From Norana najaformis (Eukaryota > Annelida > Clitellata > Crassiclitellata > Hormogastridae): DNA of 64,000 bases. The notes below the pieces were generated by a model. The model was not told the DNA's origin. It saw only the letters and a list, made by a program, of their open reading frames with translations, and did no database searches. Where the stretch lies: positions 15,474,308 through 15,538,307 of the forward strand of contig OZ029914.1 of NCBI GenBank assembly GCA_964023275.1, in the 5' to 3' direction. This document shows positions 27,976 through 39,490 of this stretch, in pieces; positions within the stretch are counted from its first letter, which is position 1; the number at the start of each line of letters is the position of its first letter. A program made the translations under genes and the position numbers.

Positions 27976-28079
27976 CGCGAATAGCGTTCAACTGCATTAT
28001 CACTCCTGTGAAAAAACTCCATTAAGAGACGATAATGAAAATAACAAAAGAGACAAATATATTAAAACTGAAAACAGAG

Positions 28080-28200
28080 TAAAGCAATGTAATATAAAGA
28101 AGACAATTTATATAGCACAGTCCAATAGCAAAGCAATTTTAAGGGTCCTTTACAGTCATCAGAAGCGCACAGTTTATGTCAGCCACCATTTTATTTGTCA
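28080..28200. repeat. 3' flank repeat of receptor C
   Basis: A copy of the TATAGCGCAGTT repeat with the reverse AATAAA at 28190-28195, 177 bp past the stop of copy C. Confidence 0.65.
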
Positions 28201-28371
28201 AAAAGGCTGCTCTGTGTCACTGTTATCATACATTAAGCTTAAATATTACTACTTTAACACAATATACACATTGATTTAAAGATCTAAATAGTTGATGATT
28301 CGTTGTGTTTTAGGGATAACTGTAATTGTTCTTCAGAATTATGTCATTTAAAATCAAAAGAGGAATGGCTT

Positions 28372-29595
28372 CTATAATTCCGAACTTCTCTGCTGAAGTG
28401 CAAATGCTAAATTATCATCGTTGGCATGTCTTCTCTGTTGCATACGACAGGCCAACATGTCACAAAAGATTCGGTTGAATCTCCTACTGACGAGGCAGTA
28501 AATCAGGAAATTAACTGACGAATTTAACACTACGAGCGCAATGGATATCGTATAAGCACAGAATAGAGCTGTTCTGTTTATATCCATTTCATATCTGACC
28601 TCATGTAGGGAAACAAACCCTACTGCCGCAAAAGGCAACTGGCAAAGAATGAACACGACAACTACAGTTACCAACATCAGTGCGATGTTTCTTTCATTTC
28701 TGATTTGTTGCATCATCTGCCGACGTTTCTTCTTTAAAGTGTGAAGCGCTGATGCGATACGAAAGTTAAGAAAACTAAATATAATCAGCGGTCCAATGAC
28801 ACACAAAATTGAATAAAACGAGATATTAAAGGTGACTATTCCCACGTAAACATTGGAATAACGTTTGGAACAACTGGCATAGTTTTCTGCCATCGAGCGA
28901 TTAGCCTTTTGAAAAACGCATCTCACCCACCACATTCCAACAATCTCTTTGAACAAAATGGATATGCTAAATAGAACGGCCACAATGAACAGCACGAGAA
29001 AAGTCAACTTCATCCGACGCAGGCTTCTCCAATTGGATTGCATCGGTTTACAGATCGCTATATATCGATCTATGGTTATGAGCATCACAATCCAAGTGGT
29101 GAGAGAATGAGCAATAGATGCTATAGGCAGTTGAAGAATTTCCATGAAAAAATTAACTCCGCTAATTATTTCATTTATCCTATAGGATTCAATCCATAAC
29201 TCTCTGACCGACACAAAAAGCAGAGAAAAAACTAGAAAGCTACAGTCGACAACAGCCAAGGTTTTCAGAAGCCAAATAGTGACGCTATTTTTGTCGGGGT
29301 CACGTCTCAGAACCACAATTGTTAAGCAGTTTCCAAGAAACCCGAAAATGCAGAGAGCGAGAACAACATATCCTTTGAAAACGACATCGCAGTATTTGTC
29401 TATGGTGATATTTCGAGCAGATGTGCCATTCTCGGAGTTGACTTTCACTTCTGGCATCTGAGTTGTTGAGTACTCGGTCCATCCGTTGTGAACAGCTGTT
29501 GATTGGTTCTGAGAATATGACAATTCCCAGGCAAAAGGATGAAGAGTCCAGTTTGACTGATTCAAGGGTGATAACAAATACTGTTCAGAGCTCAT
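28372..29595 (-). CDS. Class A GPCR, FMRFamide-receptor-like (copy C)
   Basis: Intact, 407 residues, ATG at 29595. Same layout as copy A, with a longer second extracellular loop (KANRSMAENYASCSKRYSN, with an N-glycosylation site) and a longer tail ending QQRSSEL. Landmarks are [31 protein letters not shown] and NSSVNFLIYC. TM3 again has no conserved cysteine at its top; the loop-2 cysteines and the cysteine at the start of TM7 (FCAYTIS) are the candidates for a disulfide. Nearly identical to pseudogene G, including its flanks. Probably a plasma-membrane peptide receptor. Confidence 0.9.
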   Translation of the reverse strand: MSSEQYLLSPLNQSNWTLHPFAWELSYSQNQSTAVHNGWTEYSTTQMPEVKVNSENGTSARNITIDKYCDVVFKGYVVLALCIFGFLGNCLTIVVLRRDPDKNSVTIWLLKTLAVVDCSFLVFSLLFVSVRELWIESYRINEIISGVNFFMEILQLPIASIAHSLTTWIVMLITIDRYIAICKPMQSNWRSLRRMKLTFLVLFIVAVLFSISILFKEIVGMWWVRCVFQKANRSMAENYASCSKRYSNVYVGIVTFNISFYSILCVIGPLIIFSFLNFRIASALHTLKKKRRQMMQQIRNERNIALMLVTVVVVFILCQLPFAAVGFVSLHEVRYEMDINRTALFCAYTISIALVVLNSSVNFLIYCLVSRRFNRIFCDMLACRMQQRRHANDDNLAFALQQRSSEL

Positions 29596-30179
29596 CACGA
29601 AATTATGATCGTCACTCTTTCTGACAAAACCAAGAGATTAACAGATTTAGAAATCAAATAATGTAATGTGATACAATAAAATAATAACATTTAATACAAA
29701 ATTGTAGGTGGAGTGCTGCTTCTAGAGTGCTTTACAATGTTAACTGACGGCGCAAATGCTAAGTTTGCGCTAAGAATTGAGATAAATGTAATCTGGTATG
29801 TTAGGGATTTGAGTAAAGTTGTTCAATCCTACAAAAATGTTGCAACTGAAGGATTTCTATTTATTTGTAACAAATTGACTATCGACTGTAATTTCTAGAC
29901 AAATTTAATGAAGAATGAATATATATATAAACTCATGCTACACGAATATCATTTAGGACACCGGAATTGATCGTTCAACTGGAACTCGAATTCGAAAATC
30001 AATTAGGTCGGCGACAAGAGCTTGTGTGAGGCTCACGTCCAAACATGCATACATGCATACATATATACGTACGTACAATCATACATACATATACATGCAT
30101 ATAATACATACCTGCATAAACATATAAAACAAATTCTAAGTTTATATGTTGGTCATATCATTTAGTTTCTTATGTATAG

Positions 30180-30440
30180 TGTGAAGGCCTCTTCAACAAA
30201 TCCTATCATAATTCTTTCTCTTCCCTTTATTTTTCTTACCGCTCAAATTCCAAAAACCCTCTTCCGTAGCCGTCTGACTGTCTGTCTACATGAAACTTGG
30301 ATCTTGACCCGGAACCGAGCTATTCCTGCCTATCGCTTTGCTTTTGACTGATGATTAAGCTCGTTCTCGCAACTTAGCTTTCGCTGAGTGCTGTAGAAAT
30401 CTGGAGTTTAGGATTACGATTACGATTATTAGACACCAGC
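30180..30440 (+). mobile_element. LINE 3' end
   Basis: Same family and same position as in units A, F and G; the tail is GGATTACGATTACGATTA. Confidence 0.6.
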
Positions 30441-30449
30441 ACCTCAGAA

Positions 30450-30570
30450 GTTGTTAGTACTACTTCTACTAGTAGTAGTAGTAGTACTACTACTGATATT
30501 ACTACTATTAATACCACTACTGCTACCACCACTACTACTACTAGCAGTAGTACTACCAATATTATTACTA
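30450..30570. repeat. ACT/AGT trinucleotide repeat
   Basis: Runs of ACT followed by AGT and again ACT, partly self-complementary, just beyond the LINE tail. It gives Val/Leu-rich frames that are not genes. A nearly identical copy is at 56410-56540. Confidence 0.9.
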
Positions 30571-31165
30571 AATACGATTATGATGATATTCTCACCTTTT
30601 GACTCTGGATTACCTTCCACAGCATGTGTCTTAGAAACCCGAGGTGTCTAATTCACATATGCAAGCCTTAACATAATGCACCGCACTGAAATGTACGCAA
30701 AATAATTAATTTATAATTCTTTATAGGACAAATATTTTTCAAAACAACTGCTACGTTACTTTTAGACTTGTCAAAAAGAAGAACACTTCTGTAATGAGCG
30801 AGAATGACCATGCAAAGGTCTTAAGTAGCCTCGGATGAAAATTTAACGCCTTATTAACACCTACGAACCACAATGCAAACTTATAATTTAGACAATATTG
30901 TCATTGTCTAAACGTATTCTCGATGACTTACAGAGATTAACTCGATGCAAATTAAAAACCGAAATTTAAACGGGGTAAAATGACGATACAAAAGAATCAT
31001 TGTTAACTCGGGTAATATTACATTTTCCGCGGTACAGCTACTTTGTGTGTTGATGTATGTTGATATGTACCATTTGTTTTTCTTCGATTGTGACTTTCTC
31101 GGATGAAATTTTAAACTTGTGCAAGGTATATCTCCGTAGAGTGACCGTTACTGCAATAGTAGCGT

Positions 31166-31209
31166 CATATGGAGGACATATGGCAATGGTGCCATATGGT
31201 CTCCATATG
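31166..31209. promoter_or_regulatory. CATATG palindrome cluster, unit C
   Basis: Four CATATG words in 44 bp arranged as a long imperfect palindrome (arms CATATGGAGGACATATGGCA and TGCCATATGGTCTCCATATG). It lies about 1.6 kb upstream of the receptor ATG. CATATG is an E-box form bound by some bHLH factors; function is inferred only. Confidence 0.4.
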
Positions 31210-32380
31210 CTCTACAAATGACGATGCTGTTAGACAGTCTAATAGATGAGTCTTAGTCTAAGCTTTGTGTTAGTATGCCTCCGCTTGTTCGACATTTAGA
31301 GGGGTGTTAATAGCCATCTTAGCCATGACAAAGGCGGTCGAAAGGCCACCCGATCAATGTACAGTTGAGAAGCAGTAAAGAATGAACAGTCATCGTCAAG
31401 CAAATGAGGGCCAGACTTCAGTGATATGAAACACTCCTATAAGTAAAATCATACAACAATGTGACCAAAACGCTTAAAGCATTACTTGATAATAAGGCAC
31501 AGCCTGTGAGTCCTACAACAGTTAGGACACACACGTACAGCGTGACATCTTATACTGAAAAAATGTGTTTGACTGTAATAAAATATTATTGGTGGGGTTT
31601 CACTTTATAAACTCAGGAGAAACGAGTGTTACAAACTCGGCTTATTAAAACCAAATGCCGATTAAATATGATGAGCATGCTGGTAGTGATATATCGATCA
31701 CTGAAGGGACCGCAGTTCTCCATTGGTGACCTCTTTTTATAATATGTAATACATATTCTAACATTTATAGGCAGGTAATTATGTAGCAGCTTTACTAGGC
31801 AGTGTAATAAATTTCAAAACATTTTGCTTTATGCTCTTTAGAATATGGATTGAATTAAAATATGTGTCTTATATATATGAAAGAAGCTGCAAGGGTAGAG
31901 TTTCTTATAAACAGAAACAGCTTTTGTTTCATGTTTCAAGGCAAATTGAGACTGTCAAAATGTGTCCAAATATATATTATATTTCTAATTGAAGTCATAT
32001 GACAGCAACAGAGCAACATTGTTTTAAAATTTTCATCAAAGAACCATTGTGTTCATCAAAAACGACTACGTACTGTTTAATTCGTTAATTCATTATTAAA
32101 ATTCTACAGAGATTAAAAAGTTGATTATATCGACAAATCAAGCATAACAATTGCTGATTGGACAATGGAAAAATGAGTCTAATGAAAAAGTTAAATATCT
32201 GTTTGTCTGTCATGTATGCATGTATGTCTGTATTTATGTATGCATCATTAATGGGCATGTACGTATTCTGCAACTTAATATTCGATTTATATATCGACCT
32301 TCCAAATTTTGTAGGAGTATAATAAGTTCATCCTGTGTTCATAGCTGTGGAAGTAAGCACAAATCAATGCAATTTTTAAC

Positions 32381-32806
32381 CTCCATTTAACGGCAAAACA
32401 GAGTTTAATAAACCACTCGTGTCCTATTTCATTTTTCTTGGAACTCCTTATCGAAGTCCAAAGATGCACAAAGTCTTTGAAGCGATTCAGAAGCTAATCC
32501 TCTTACCTGACCGATTACGTCTCCTTTTGCTTAAGAGATGACACATTAACTTTTATCTACAAAGTAAATCCTTTGATTTAATTAAATTTAATCAGTCAGC
32601 TCAGCATATCCAATTGCACTTGCTATTCTCTATGGAAAGGATAAAGGCGTGCTCTGTGTTGAAGTGTTTATGTTTTAAAATTGAAGTAGTCTGGTTGATG
32701 CCAGGCTTTGGAAGAGATAGTGAGTTTTCTATGGGCACCGAAGAATTGTTTGGTGGATTTTCAAAAATCCGGACATGATGCTTCAGGTAAATAATAATTA
32801 CAATGA

Positions 32807-32842
<36 letters not shown>

Positions 32843-34060
32843 CACTACTACTACTAATACTACTACTACCACCACCACCACCACAACCACAACCACCACT
32901 ATTATTACTCATTAAATCTTCTGATAGACCTATTTGCCCATCTTCTTAGATATACACTTCTGTTCATTCGAGTATGTTAAGCTTTTCAAATATCGCTGAA
33001 ATGCTTTGTTTCTAAATTATATGTTTATGAGGCATTTAACGTGTGTCATACGCAGCTGTAATAGGCTCATACATACACCGTCAAATTGTCCACGTGACCC
33101 TATTAATGCTTCATTTTCAGTCAAGCGTTGGATTTAGATTTCAGTGCCAGTTGGGTCAAATCTGTTCATTTCTGCTAAGGGATGGTTTGCATTCATCATT
33201 CATCAGTAGGCCCTATTACCATTTCTATGAAATAAAACGAGAATAACAATTGTTGAAAATATATTAAACTTAAAACAGTGTAATACGATGTAATATATAA
33301 CAATCTTATATAGCGCAGTTGATTACACATATCCATACAAATCAGTGAATAGACACACGACCACAAACAATTATATAGCGACAGCTTAATTTAGAGTGCT
33401 TAATAATCGCTCACGAACTCGTTTCACAGAATGATGTGAACATAAAACCTACAATTTCTTCTAAGCATGGTTGACTTGTGATTTTATCAAAATTAAAAAT
33501 TCTTGAAAGTGGAATCTTTAGATTTACAAAAACGAACCTAACTGGTAAGAGCAATAATTGGCATAGCTAGAATTTAAAATAATTAACCACGTTAAATTCT
33601 TATAGCCTACATATTTATTAAACGTTTTATATATACACATGTAACCGTTATAATTATAACATTACAATCATACAGGTTCTTCATGAATTCGCATTAATGT
33701 TTTGATAGGCCTCTTCATCCACTTTCTTAGATATACAGTTTACTTCTGCTCAATCGAGAATGTTAAGTTTATCAAACATCTTCAAAATTATTTGATCCTA
33801 ATCTCCCAGTTAGAACGCACTTAACATGTCATTCCCAGCTGTAATATGCATATACACCTTAAAATGCCCAAAGATGCAATTAATACATCATTCTCAGCCA
33901 AATATTGGATTTTGGCTTGAGAGCCAGTAGGGTCAAACCTGTACATTTCTGCTAAGCGGTGTCTGTATTGAACATCGGGCGTTTAAGAGCATTATGAATA
34001 TCAATAAAAATACCAATAAGAGCTAAAAGATATTAAAAAACAAGAGATAAAATATATTAA
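32381..34060. other. Intergenic module between units C and D
   Basis: No gene. It has a (CTA)n repeat at 32807-32905 and a stretch (33290-34060) that matches 62340-63110 upstream of copy I, supporting a block duplication. The 103-residue frame at 32601-32912 is a repeat artefact. Confidence 0.55.
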
Positions 34061-34421
34061 ACCTAAAAAGCGTAATACAATGTGATATAAAACAATCATA
34101 AATAGCGTAATACCATGGCAGACCAGTTTTAAAGGCGCTTCACAGTCATGAGAAGTGCAAACAAGCATATGTCAACCACCATTTTATTTGTCAAAAGCCT
34201 CCTGTATGTCGCTGCATTCATACATTAAGCTTAAATCCTACAAATATTGCACCTTACAGATATGGATTTGAACATTACAAGATTCACTGTTTTGTTTTAG
34301 TAGCCTGGTCATTTTCCAATGTTCCTGAGGATTATGTAATTTCAAATTAAAAATGACATCTTTCAATTTCAAACCACTCCGCTAAAGTTACCATACGTCA
34401 TAAAACGATATAAGCCGCGAT

Positions 34422-35615
34422 CTAAATTGTCATTACATGATGTCTTCTCTGCCGTTTACGACATGCAAACATGCGACATAAGATTCGGTTGAATCTTCTA
34501 CTGATAAGGCAGTAGATGAGAAAATTTACCGAAGAATTTAATACTAGCAGCGCCATAGATATCTTTCCAGCACAGGGTAAAACCATAGAATTTAAATAGT
34601 CTAAATATATATTTTGCCTGAAACGATGTAGTTTTATGATATTGACTATTACTAACGGCAGTTGGCAAAGAATGAACACGACAACTACTGCAGATAACAC
34701 CAGTGCAATACTTCTTTCATTTTTGATTTGTTGCATCATCTGCTGTCGTTTCTTCTTTACAGCGTGAAGCCCCCATGCGATACGAAGGTTGAGAATGATA
34801 AAAATAATGATTGGGCCAATGGCATGTAAGATTAAAAAGAAGGCAAAATTACATACGACTAATATATTGAATATATCGGAATAACGTTCGGCGCAACTAT
34901 CATACTGCTCTTCCAACGTGCTATTTGCCTCGCTAAATACGTTGCATCTCAACCACCACAAGTCCACTATCTCCTTGAACAAAGAGGGTGTGCTGGATAG
35001 AACGGCCACAATCAAGGGCACGAGAACTGACAACTTCATCCGACGCAGGCTCCTCCAATTGGATTGTGTCGGTTTACAGATCGCTAGATATCGATCGATG
35101 GTCACGAGGATCACAATCCAAATGGTAAGAGAATGTATGATTGATGCCATAGGTTGGTAAAGAATTTTCATCAAAAAATTAACTCCCATAGTAAGTTCAT
35201 ATTGCCTATAGGGTTCAAGCCATAACACTCTGACCGACGTAAAAAGCAGAAAAAATATAAGAAAACTATTATCGACAACAGCCAAGGTTTTTAGAAGCCA
35301 AATGGTGGCACATTTTTTGTCTGGGTGACGTTTCAGAATCGTTAGGCAGTTGCCCAGAAACCCGAAGATGCATAGGGCAAAAACTATGTAGCCACTAAAA
35401 ATAACGTCGCAGTATGTGTACATGACGATCATTCGAGCAGATATGTCTATCTCTGAGTAGAATTTAACTTCTGGTATCTGCAGTGTCGAGTTCTGTGTCC
35501 ATCCGTTATGTTCAGCTGTCGAATGGTTCTGCGAAGACGATAATTCCCAGTCAAACTCATAAAGAGTGCAGTTTGATTGGTACAAAGTTGGTAATAGGTG
35601 CTGTTCAGAACTCAT
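34422..35615 (-). CDS. Class A GPCR, FMRFamide-receptor-like (copy D)
   Basis: Intact, 397 residues, ATG at 35615 (MSSEQHLLPTLYQ). Compared with the other copies it lacks two residues in the first intracellular loop (LTILKRHPDKK instead of LTILVLKRDPDKK). Loop 2 has NSTLEEQYDSCAERYSD. Landmarks are TLAVVDNS, VTIDRYLAIC, a proline in TM5 (AIGPIIIF), CQLPL and NSSVNFLIYCLISRR. The tail is short and basic with cysteines (FACRKRQRRH). Its closest visible relative is partial copy I; both share 3' flanks. Probably a functional peptide receptor with unknown ligand. Confidence 0.9.
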   Translation of the reverse strand: MSSEQHLLPTLYQSNCTLYEFDWELSSSQNHSTAEHNGWTQNSTLQIPEVKFYSEIDISARMIVMYTYCDVIFSGYIVFALCIFGFLGNCLTILKRHPDKKCATIWLLKTLAVVDNSFLIFFLLFTSVRVLWLEPYRQYELTMGVNFLMKILYQPMASIIHSLTIWIVILVTIDRYLAICKPTQSNWRSLRRMKLSVLVPLIVAVLSSTPSLFKEIVDLWWLRCNVFSEANSTLEEQYDSCAERYSDIFNILVVCNFAFFLILHAIGPIIIFIILNLRIAWGLHAVKKKRQQMMQQIKNERSIALVLSAVVVVFILCQLPLVIVNIIKLHRFRQNIYLDYLNSMVLPCAGKISMALLVLNSSVNFLIYCLISRRFNRILCRMFACRKRQRRHHVMTI

Positions 35616-36038
35616 CGCGACCGTCAGTCAAATCCAGAGTGGTTTACCACTGCAGAAATTACGATCATCAGTGTTTCTAACAAAAAAGAGATTCGCACAT
35701 TTATTTACCAAAAATGTGATATGATGCACCGTAAATACGACACTTAATACAGCATCGTAGACAGCGAACTGATTCTGGAGTGCTTTATAATTTTAACTAG
35801 AGGCGCTAATGCTAAGAGTTTGCTAAGGGAAAGATTCGTGTAATATGGAATGCTAAGAATTCGCGTAAGTTTGTCCAACCCTACAAAAAGGTTGCAACAG
35901 AAGAAGCATTTCTCTTCATTTCTAACATTTTGTCTATCGACCGTAATATCAAGATAAAGCAATTGAAGAATAACGTATAAATTCCTCATACGCAAACGTC
36001 ATTCGTAACAGAAGAAGTTTTTAATCAGTTTTTTTTCT

Positions 36039-36150
36039 AACGGCAGTTGGCAAAGAATGAACACGACAACTACTGTAGCCAGCATCAGTATAATGTTTCA
36101 GTTCTTATTTGTTGCATCAACTGCCGCCGTTTCTCCTTTAAAGTGTTTAT
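36039..36150 (-). pseudogene. GPCR fragment (third loop and TM6)
   Basis: On the - strand it reads TLKEKRRQLMQQIRTE, then frame-broken TM6 ending FILCQLPL. It lies inside the 5' flank of copy D between two blocks that are adjacent in unit H (compare 60541-60600). About 110-150 bp of receptor sequence was therefore inserted here without the rest of the gene. Confidence 0.75.
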
Positions 36151-36265
36151 TTTAAACAAAATAAAGTTATTTATACTCGAGATCAGAAATCAGCTAGGCC
36201 AACGACACGTGCTTTCGTGAGGCGGCATGAAAATGTTCAGACACACACATACATGCATGCATTTT

Positions 36266-39253
36266 AGGGTGGCCCTAATTTTCTCATTTTCGAAATTTGT
36301 AACTCTCACCCTCTCAAATGGTTTCACTTTAGTAACAAACATTTTGTGTAAAATTTGAAGCAGATCGATCTGCATTTGGAAGTCGCTCACTGGGGTCAAA
36401 GTTTATTATGGAATCAGCATGGTACGAACTTTCATAAACTCTTATGCACAGTGCACACGGCTCTACTGCACATGAATCTTTGCACAGGAGTAATTTGCAC
36501 AATGCACAATTGCACACGACACTTTTTGCACACGTGTCCTTTTGCAAACGGGTCTTTTGCACACTCGACCGACTTCCTATATAAGACGGTTAACTAGCCA
36601 CAACAGACAAGGTGAACGTCCACTCACCGAGAGAAAATCGGAGCCGAAGACGAACGGAGCAGAAGAAGACGGTCGAAGCCGACACTCACCCACCGTTCTC
36701 GGTGGGTGAGTGTCGCAGACAAGGGAGACGGTTTGAGCCGAAGAGGACGATTCAGCGCGTTCGCAAGATTAACTAGTTCTCCCTGCAGAAGGGTTAGAAG
36801 GAAGTAAACTACCGTCGGAGAAGCAGGTCTTTGACCACTTTGTGCAGCGCCACAGTGTACTGAAATAGGATATCCGAAGCGACCCACACCATACAGCGAG
36901 TCAAAGGTTTCTGGTCCCGCGCTAGAATTGCAACCAAACATCGCCAACGCTCGATCAAAAATCTCGAGCAAATATTCTCTGAATGGCAGGAGCTGAAAAA
37001 GAGCAAGAGTCGTCAATCCAAGACTCAAACCACCAAAGGAGCTACGTTTTTAGACAGGATCGGGGAACTGTTTGACATTGTGCATGATAACGCCACGGAG
37101 CTCATCGAGAATCAAGAAGACAAGCTCTTCCTCGAATCACAGCGGAAAAAGGACGACCGAGCTGCATGAAAGGAGTCGACAAGACGCTGCTCCAACGAGA
37201 GCAGAAGCAGATGCAGACAGAGGAGACCCTGCGAAGGAGACGACAGCAATCTGAATTTCAGAAAGACGCCTTTTGGAGAAAGTTATGTTGGAGAGCAGTA
37301 CCGACTCGGAAGAAAGTCAGTGTGAAGGTGGAGATCAAGATCCACGTCCCAGTACGAGTACTGCTAACCCGCCACGAAAACGAGGACGCCAAAGTGTTGT
37401 ATCACCAGAACTGGCAGCTATGTTTGATCGAAATGGACTGAGTGACAGTACCACCTTGGTGACAGTCTTTGAAGCGTCTAGGGCTCTCGAACAAGACTCA
37501 GAAGCGCTTTCACTTAACAGGTCAATCATCCAGCGTCTACGTCAAAGAAACTGTTGGCATTGAAGTGGCATTCAAACCAAACACGATGCTGACAGTCCAC
37601 TAGGATAGCAAGCTGTTGTTTGATTTGACAGGGAAAGAGTAAGCGCATAGGCTGCCTATTCTGGTTTCAACGATGGGAAAGAAGAAACTGCTGTCAGTTC
37701 CAAAGATATCCACAGGGACTGGCCAAGCTGTGGCCGAAGCTGTGCACAACGGAATACGAGAATGGGGCCTGGAAGGCTTGGTCCAGAGCATGTGTTTTGA
37801 CACTATCAGCTCTAACACTGGCCGACTATCAGGTGCCTGCGTCATTCTGGAGCAGCTACTGGGCTGGCCTCTTCTACAGTTCGGCTGTCGACATCATATC
37901 ATGAAACTTCTATTGTATTGTACTTTGGATATGTATGGGGCCTAGCCACGGACCCCACACCTCGCCTTCAAACGGTTTCAATAACATTGGCCATCCATGG
38001 ACAAAGAAAGATGTGACATTGCCTTCTCCGATGAGTTCGCCTCATCTGAGCTCATCGATGTCCGAGACGAAGCCATTGCATTCTGTGAGCAGCAGATGCA
38101 GGATCAGCAACCTTGTGAGGACTAACGCGAACTACTCCAACTAATGCTTGTGTTTTTGGGAATAACGCCTAATCATGGGACAAACTTCCGGGCCCCTGGG
38201 CCGATGCATCAAGCTCGTTGGATGTCGAATGGAATATAAATTATCAAAGTTTGGGTCTTCAGGTCGCAGTTCAAATTGTCGACAAAAGAATCTTGGGGAC
38301 TGTTGTGCGTGAACATATTTCTCGCAAAATTTTACATCAAGTACTGGTTCCTGGCATCTGTGGCTTCCAAAGCAGCTAGGAATGACGTGCTCTTCCTGCA
38401 GCAACTTGATGCTTACCCTGATCGCGATATCAGTGCAGCTACTTCACGCAAGCTAGCCAGTCACCTGTGGTACTTTTCCGAGGATTTGATCCTTCTCAGC
38501 CTCTTCGATCCGGAGGTGGACTTGACCACGAAACGGGTCATGCTAAAAGCATGAACACAAAAAAGGAGCAAACGACCCATTGAAACGCATAGAGGTGGAC
38601 TTGGCGACAGTACAACAGAAGACTCATTGATTTTGTGACAATGTGGAGCAGAAATGTATTTGGAACGCTGGGTTTGCCGATTGGATTCCTAACCAAAGAT
38701 CCTGATACATGGAACAGTATGGATGCGTTCAAGGCTGCAGAGGCAATCGTCGGCGCACTAGCAGTCACCAATGATCATGTCGCATCGAGGTGTCGCCATG
38801 ATCCAAGACACGGCACCGATATGGCGCTTTAAGAGTGAAGAACAGTTTCAGTATGCGCTTCAAACAATCGAACAGAGTCGGGAAAATTTTCCCGAATCGA
38901 GAAAATTAATGCTATTTAAGAAACCATAAAAGCATACTGTATACTGTACATTCAGTATACAATAGTTTGATTTTAAAAACTGTTCTGTATCGGTTCGAGA
39001 CTAAACATTAAAACAGTAGTTTTCACTGCAGCTTGATTACTTGCATGGCTTATTCAAACTGATGGCAAACATTTTTGAATTCTATCATTTATGCTAAATG
39101 GCTAAACATTAGGGTCGTTGAGCGACCTGTAAATATTAAAAGTTTTCGCTCAAAATTTGCACATGATATTGTTTTATAATAAGGAATATCTTGAAGGGTG
39201 AGACTTAATATTGCTTTGCAATTAATTTTCGCCATATAAATTGGGGCCATCCT
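36266..39253 (+). mobile_element. Decayed DNA transposon, about 3 kb
   Basis: The left end reads AGGGTGGCCCTAATTTTCTC and the right end, reversed, AGGATGGCCCCAATTTATAT. Both continue with related sequence to TCTCACCCT. The insertion interrupts the CATA-rich 5' flank of copy D. A promoter-like TATATAAGA occurs near 36580. It contains the broken protein described in the next entry. Confidence 0.65.
36870..38835 (+). pseudogene. Broken transposon protein of recurrent animal family
   Basis: Pieces on the + strand in order: KGFWSRARIAT... ELFDIVHDNATELIE (about 36900-37165); an acidic and Ser-rich linker with SLNRSIIQRLRQ (about 37273-37550); LTVH, stop, DSKLLFDLTGKE (about 37590); KKKLLSVPKISTGTGQAVAE and GLVQSMCFDTISSNTGRLSG, CRHHIMKLLL (37673-37920); HQARWMSNGI, stop, IIKVWVFRSQ and YWFLASVASKAARND (about 38200-38550); and GLPIGFLTKDPDTWNS (38641-38700). 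From memory this pattern (VPKxxSGTG, FDTTSSNTG, CRHH, ARWM) recurs in uncharacterised repeat proteins of hydra, ticks and insects. It has several stops and frameshifts and no function. Confidence 0.6.
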
Positions 39254-39459
39254 AATGCATATCATTAGAAACCTGCATATACATAAAAAATGAATGCTTA
39301 GTTTACATGCAGATTATATCTCTGTGTTTCTAGTGTATATTTGGAAGGCTATAAAAATATTAGTAGTATCAATTGTTTTGAATGATCAGTTAGACCTTGG
39401 ACATTTGCTGTACATATTTTAAATAACTGTACTGCTACTATATCTACTACCACTACTGT

Positions 39460-39490
<31 letters not shown>

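Larger units (their letters stand above)
29596..32380. other. 5' flank of receptor C
   Basis: Contains the acceptor-like TTTTGTCAG near 29620, a CATA repeat (30045-30110), a LINE tail (30180-30440), an ACT-rich repeat (30450-30570) and the distal module with a CATATG palindrome (31166-31209). It aligns over its whole length with 55554-58330 (flank of G). No gene. Confidence 0.65.

Noticed and set aside
30374..30651. Val/Leu-rich frames of 61-66 residues on both strands, also at 56415-56615
   Set aside because: Translations of the ACT/AGT trinucleotide repeat.
36624..37028. 134-residue - strand frame
   Set aside because: Antisense to the decayed transposon protein, whose motifs read on the + strand.
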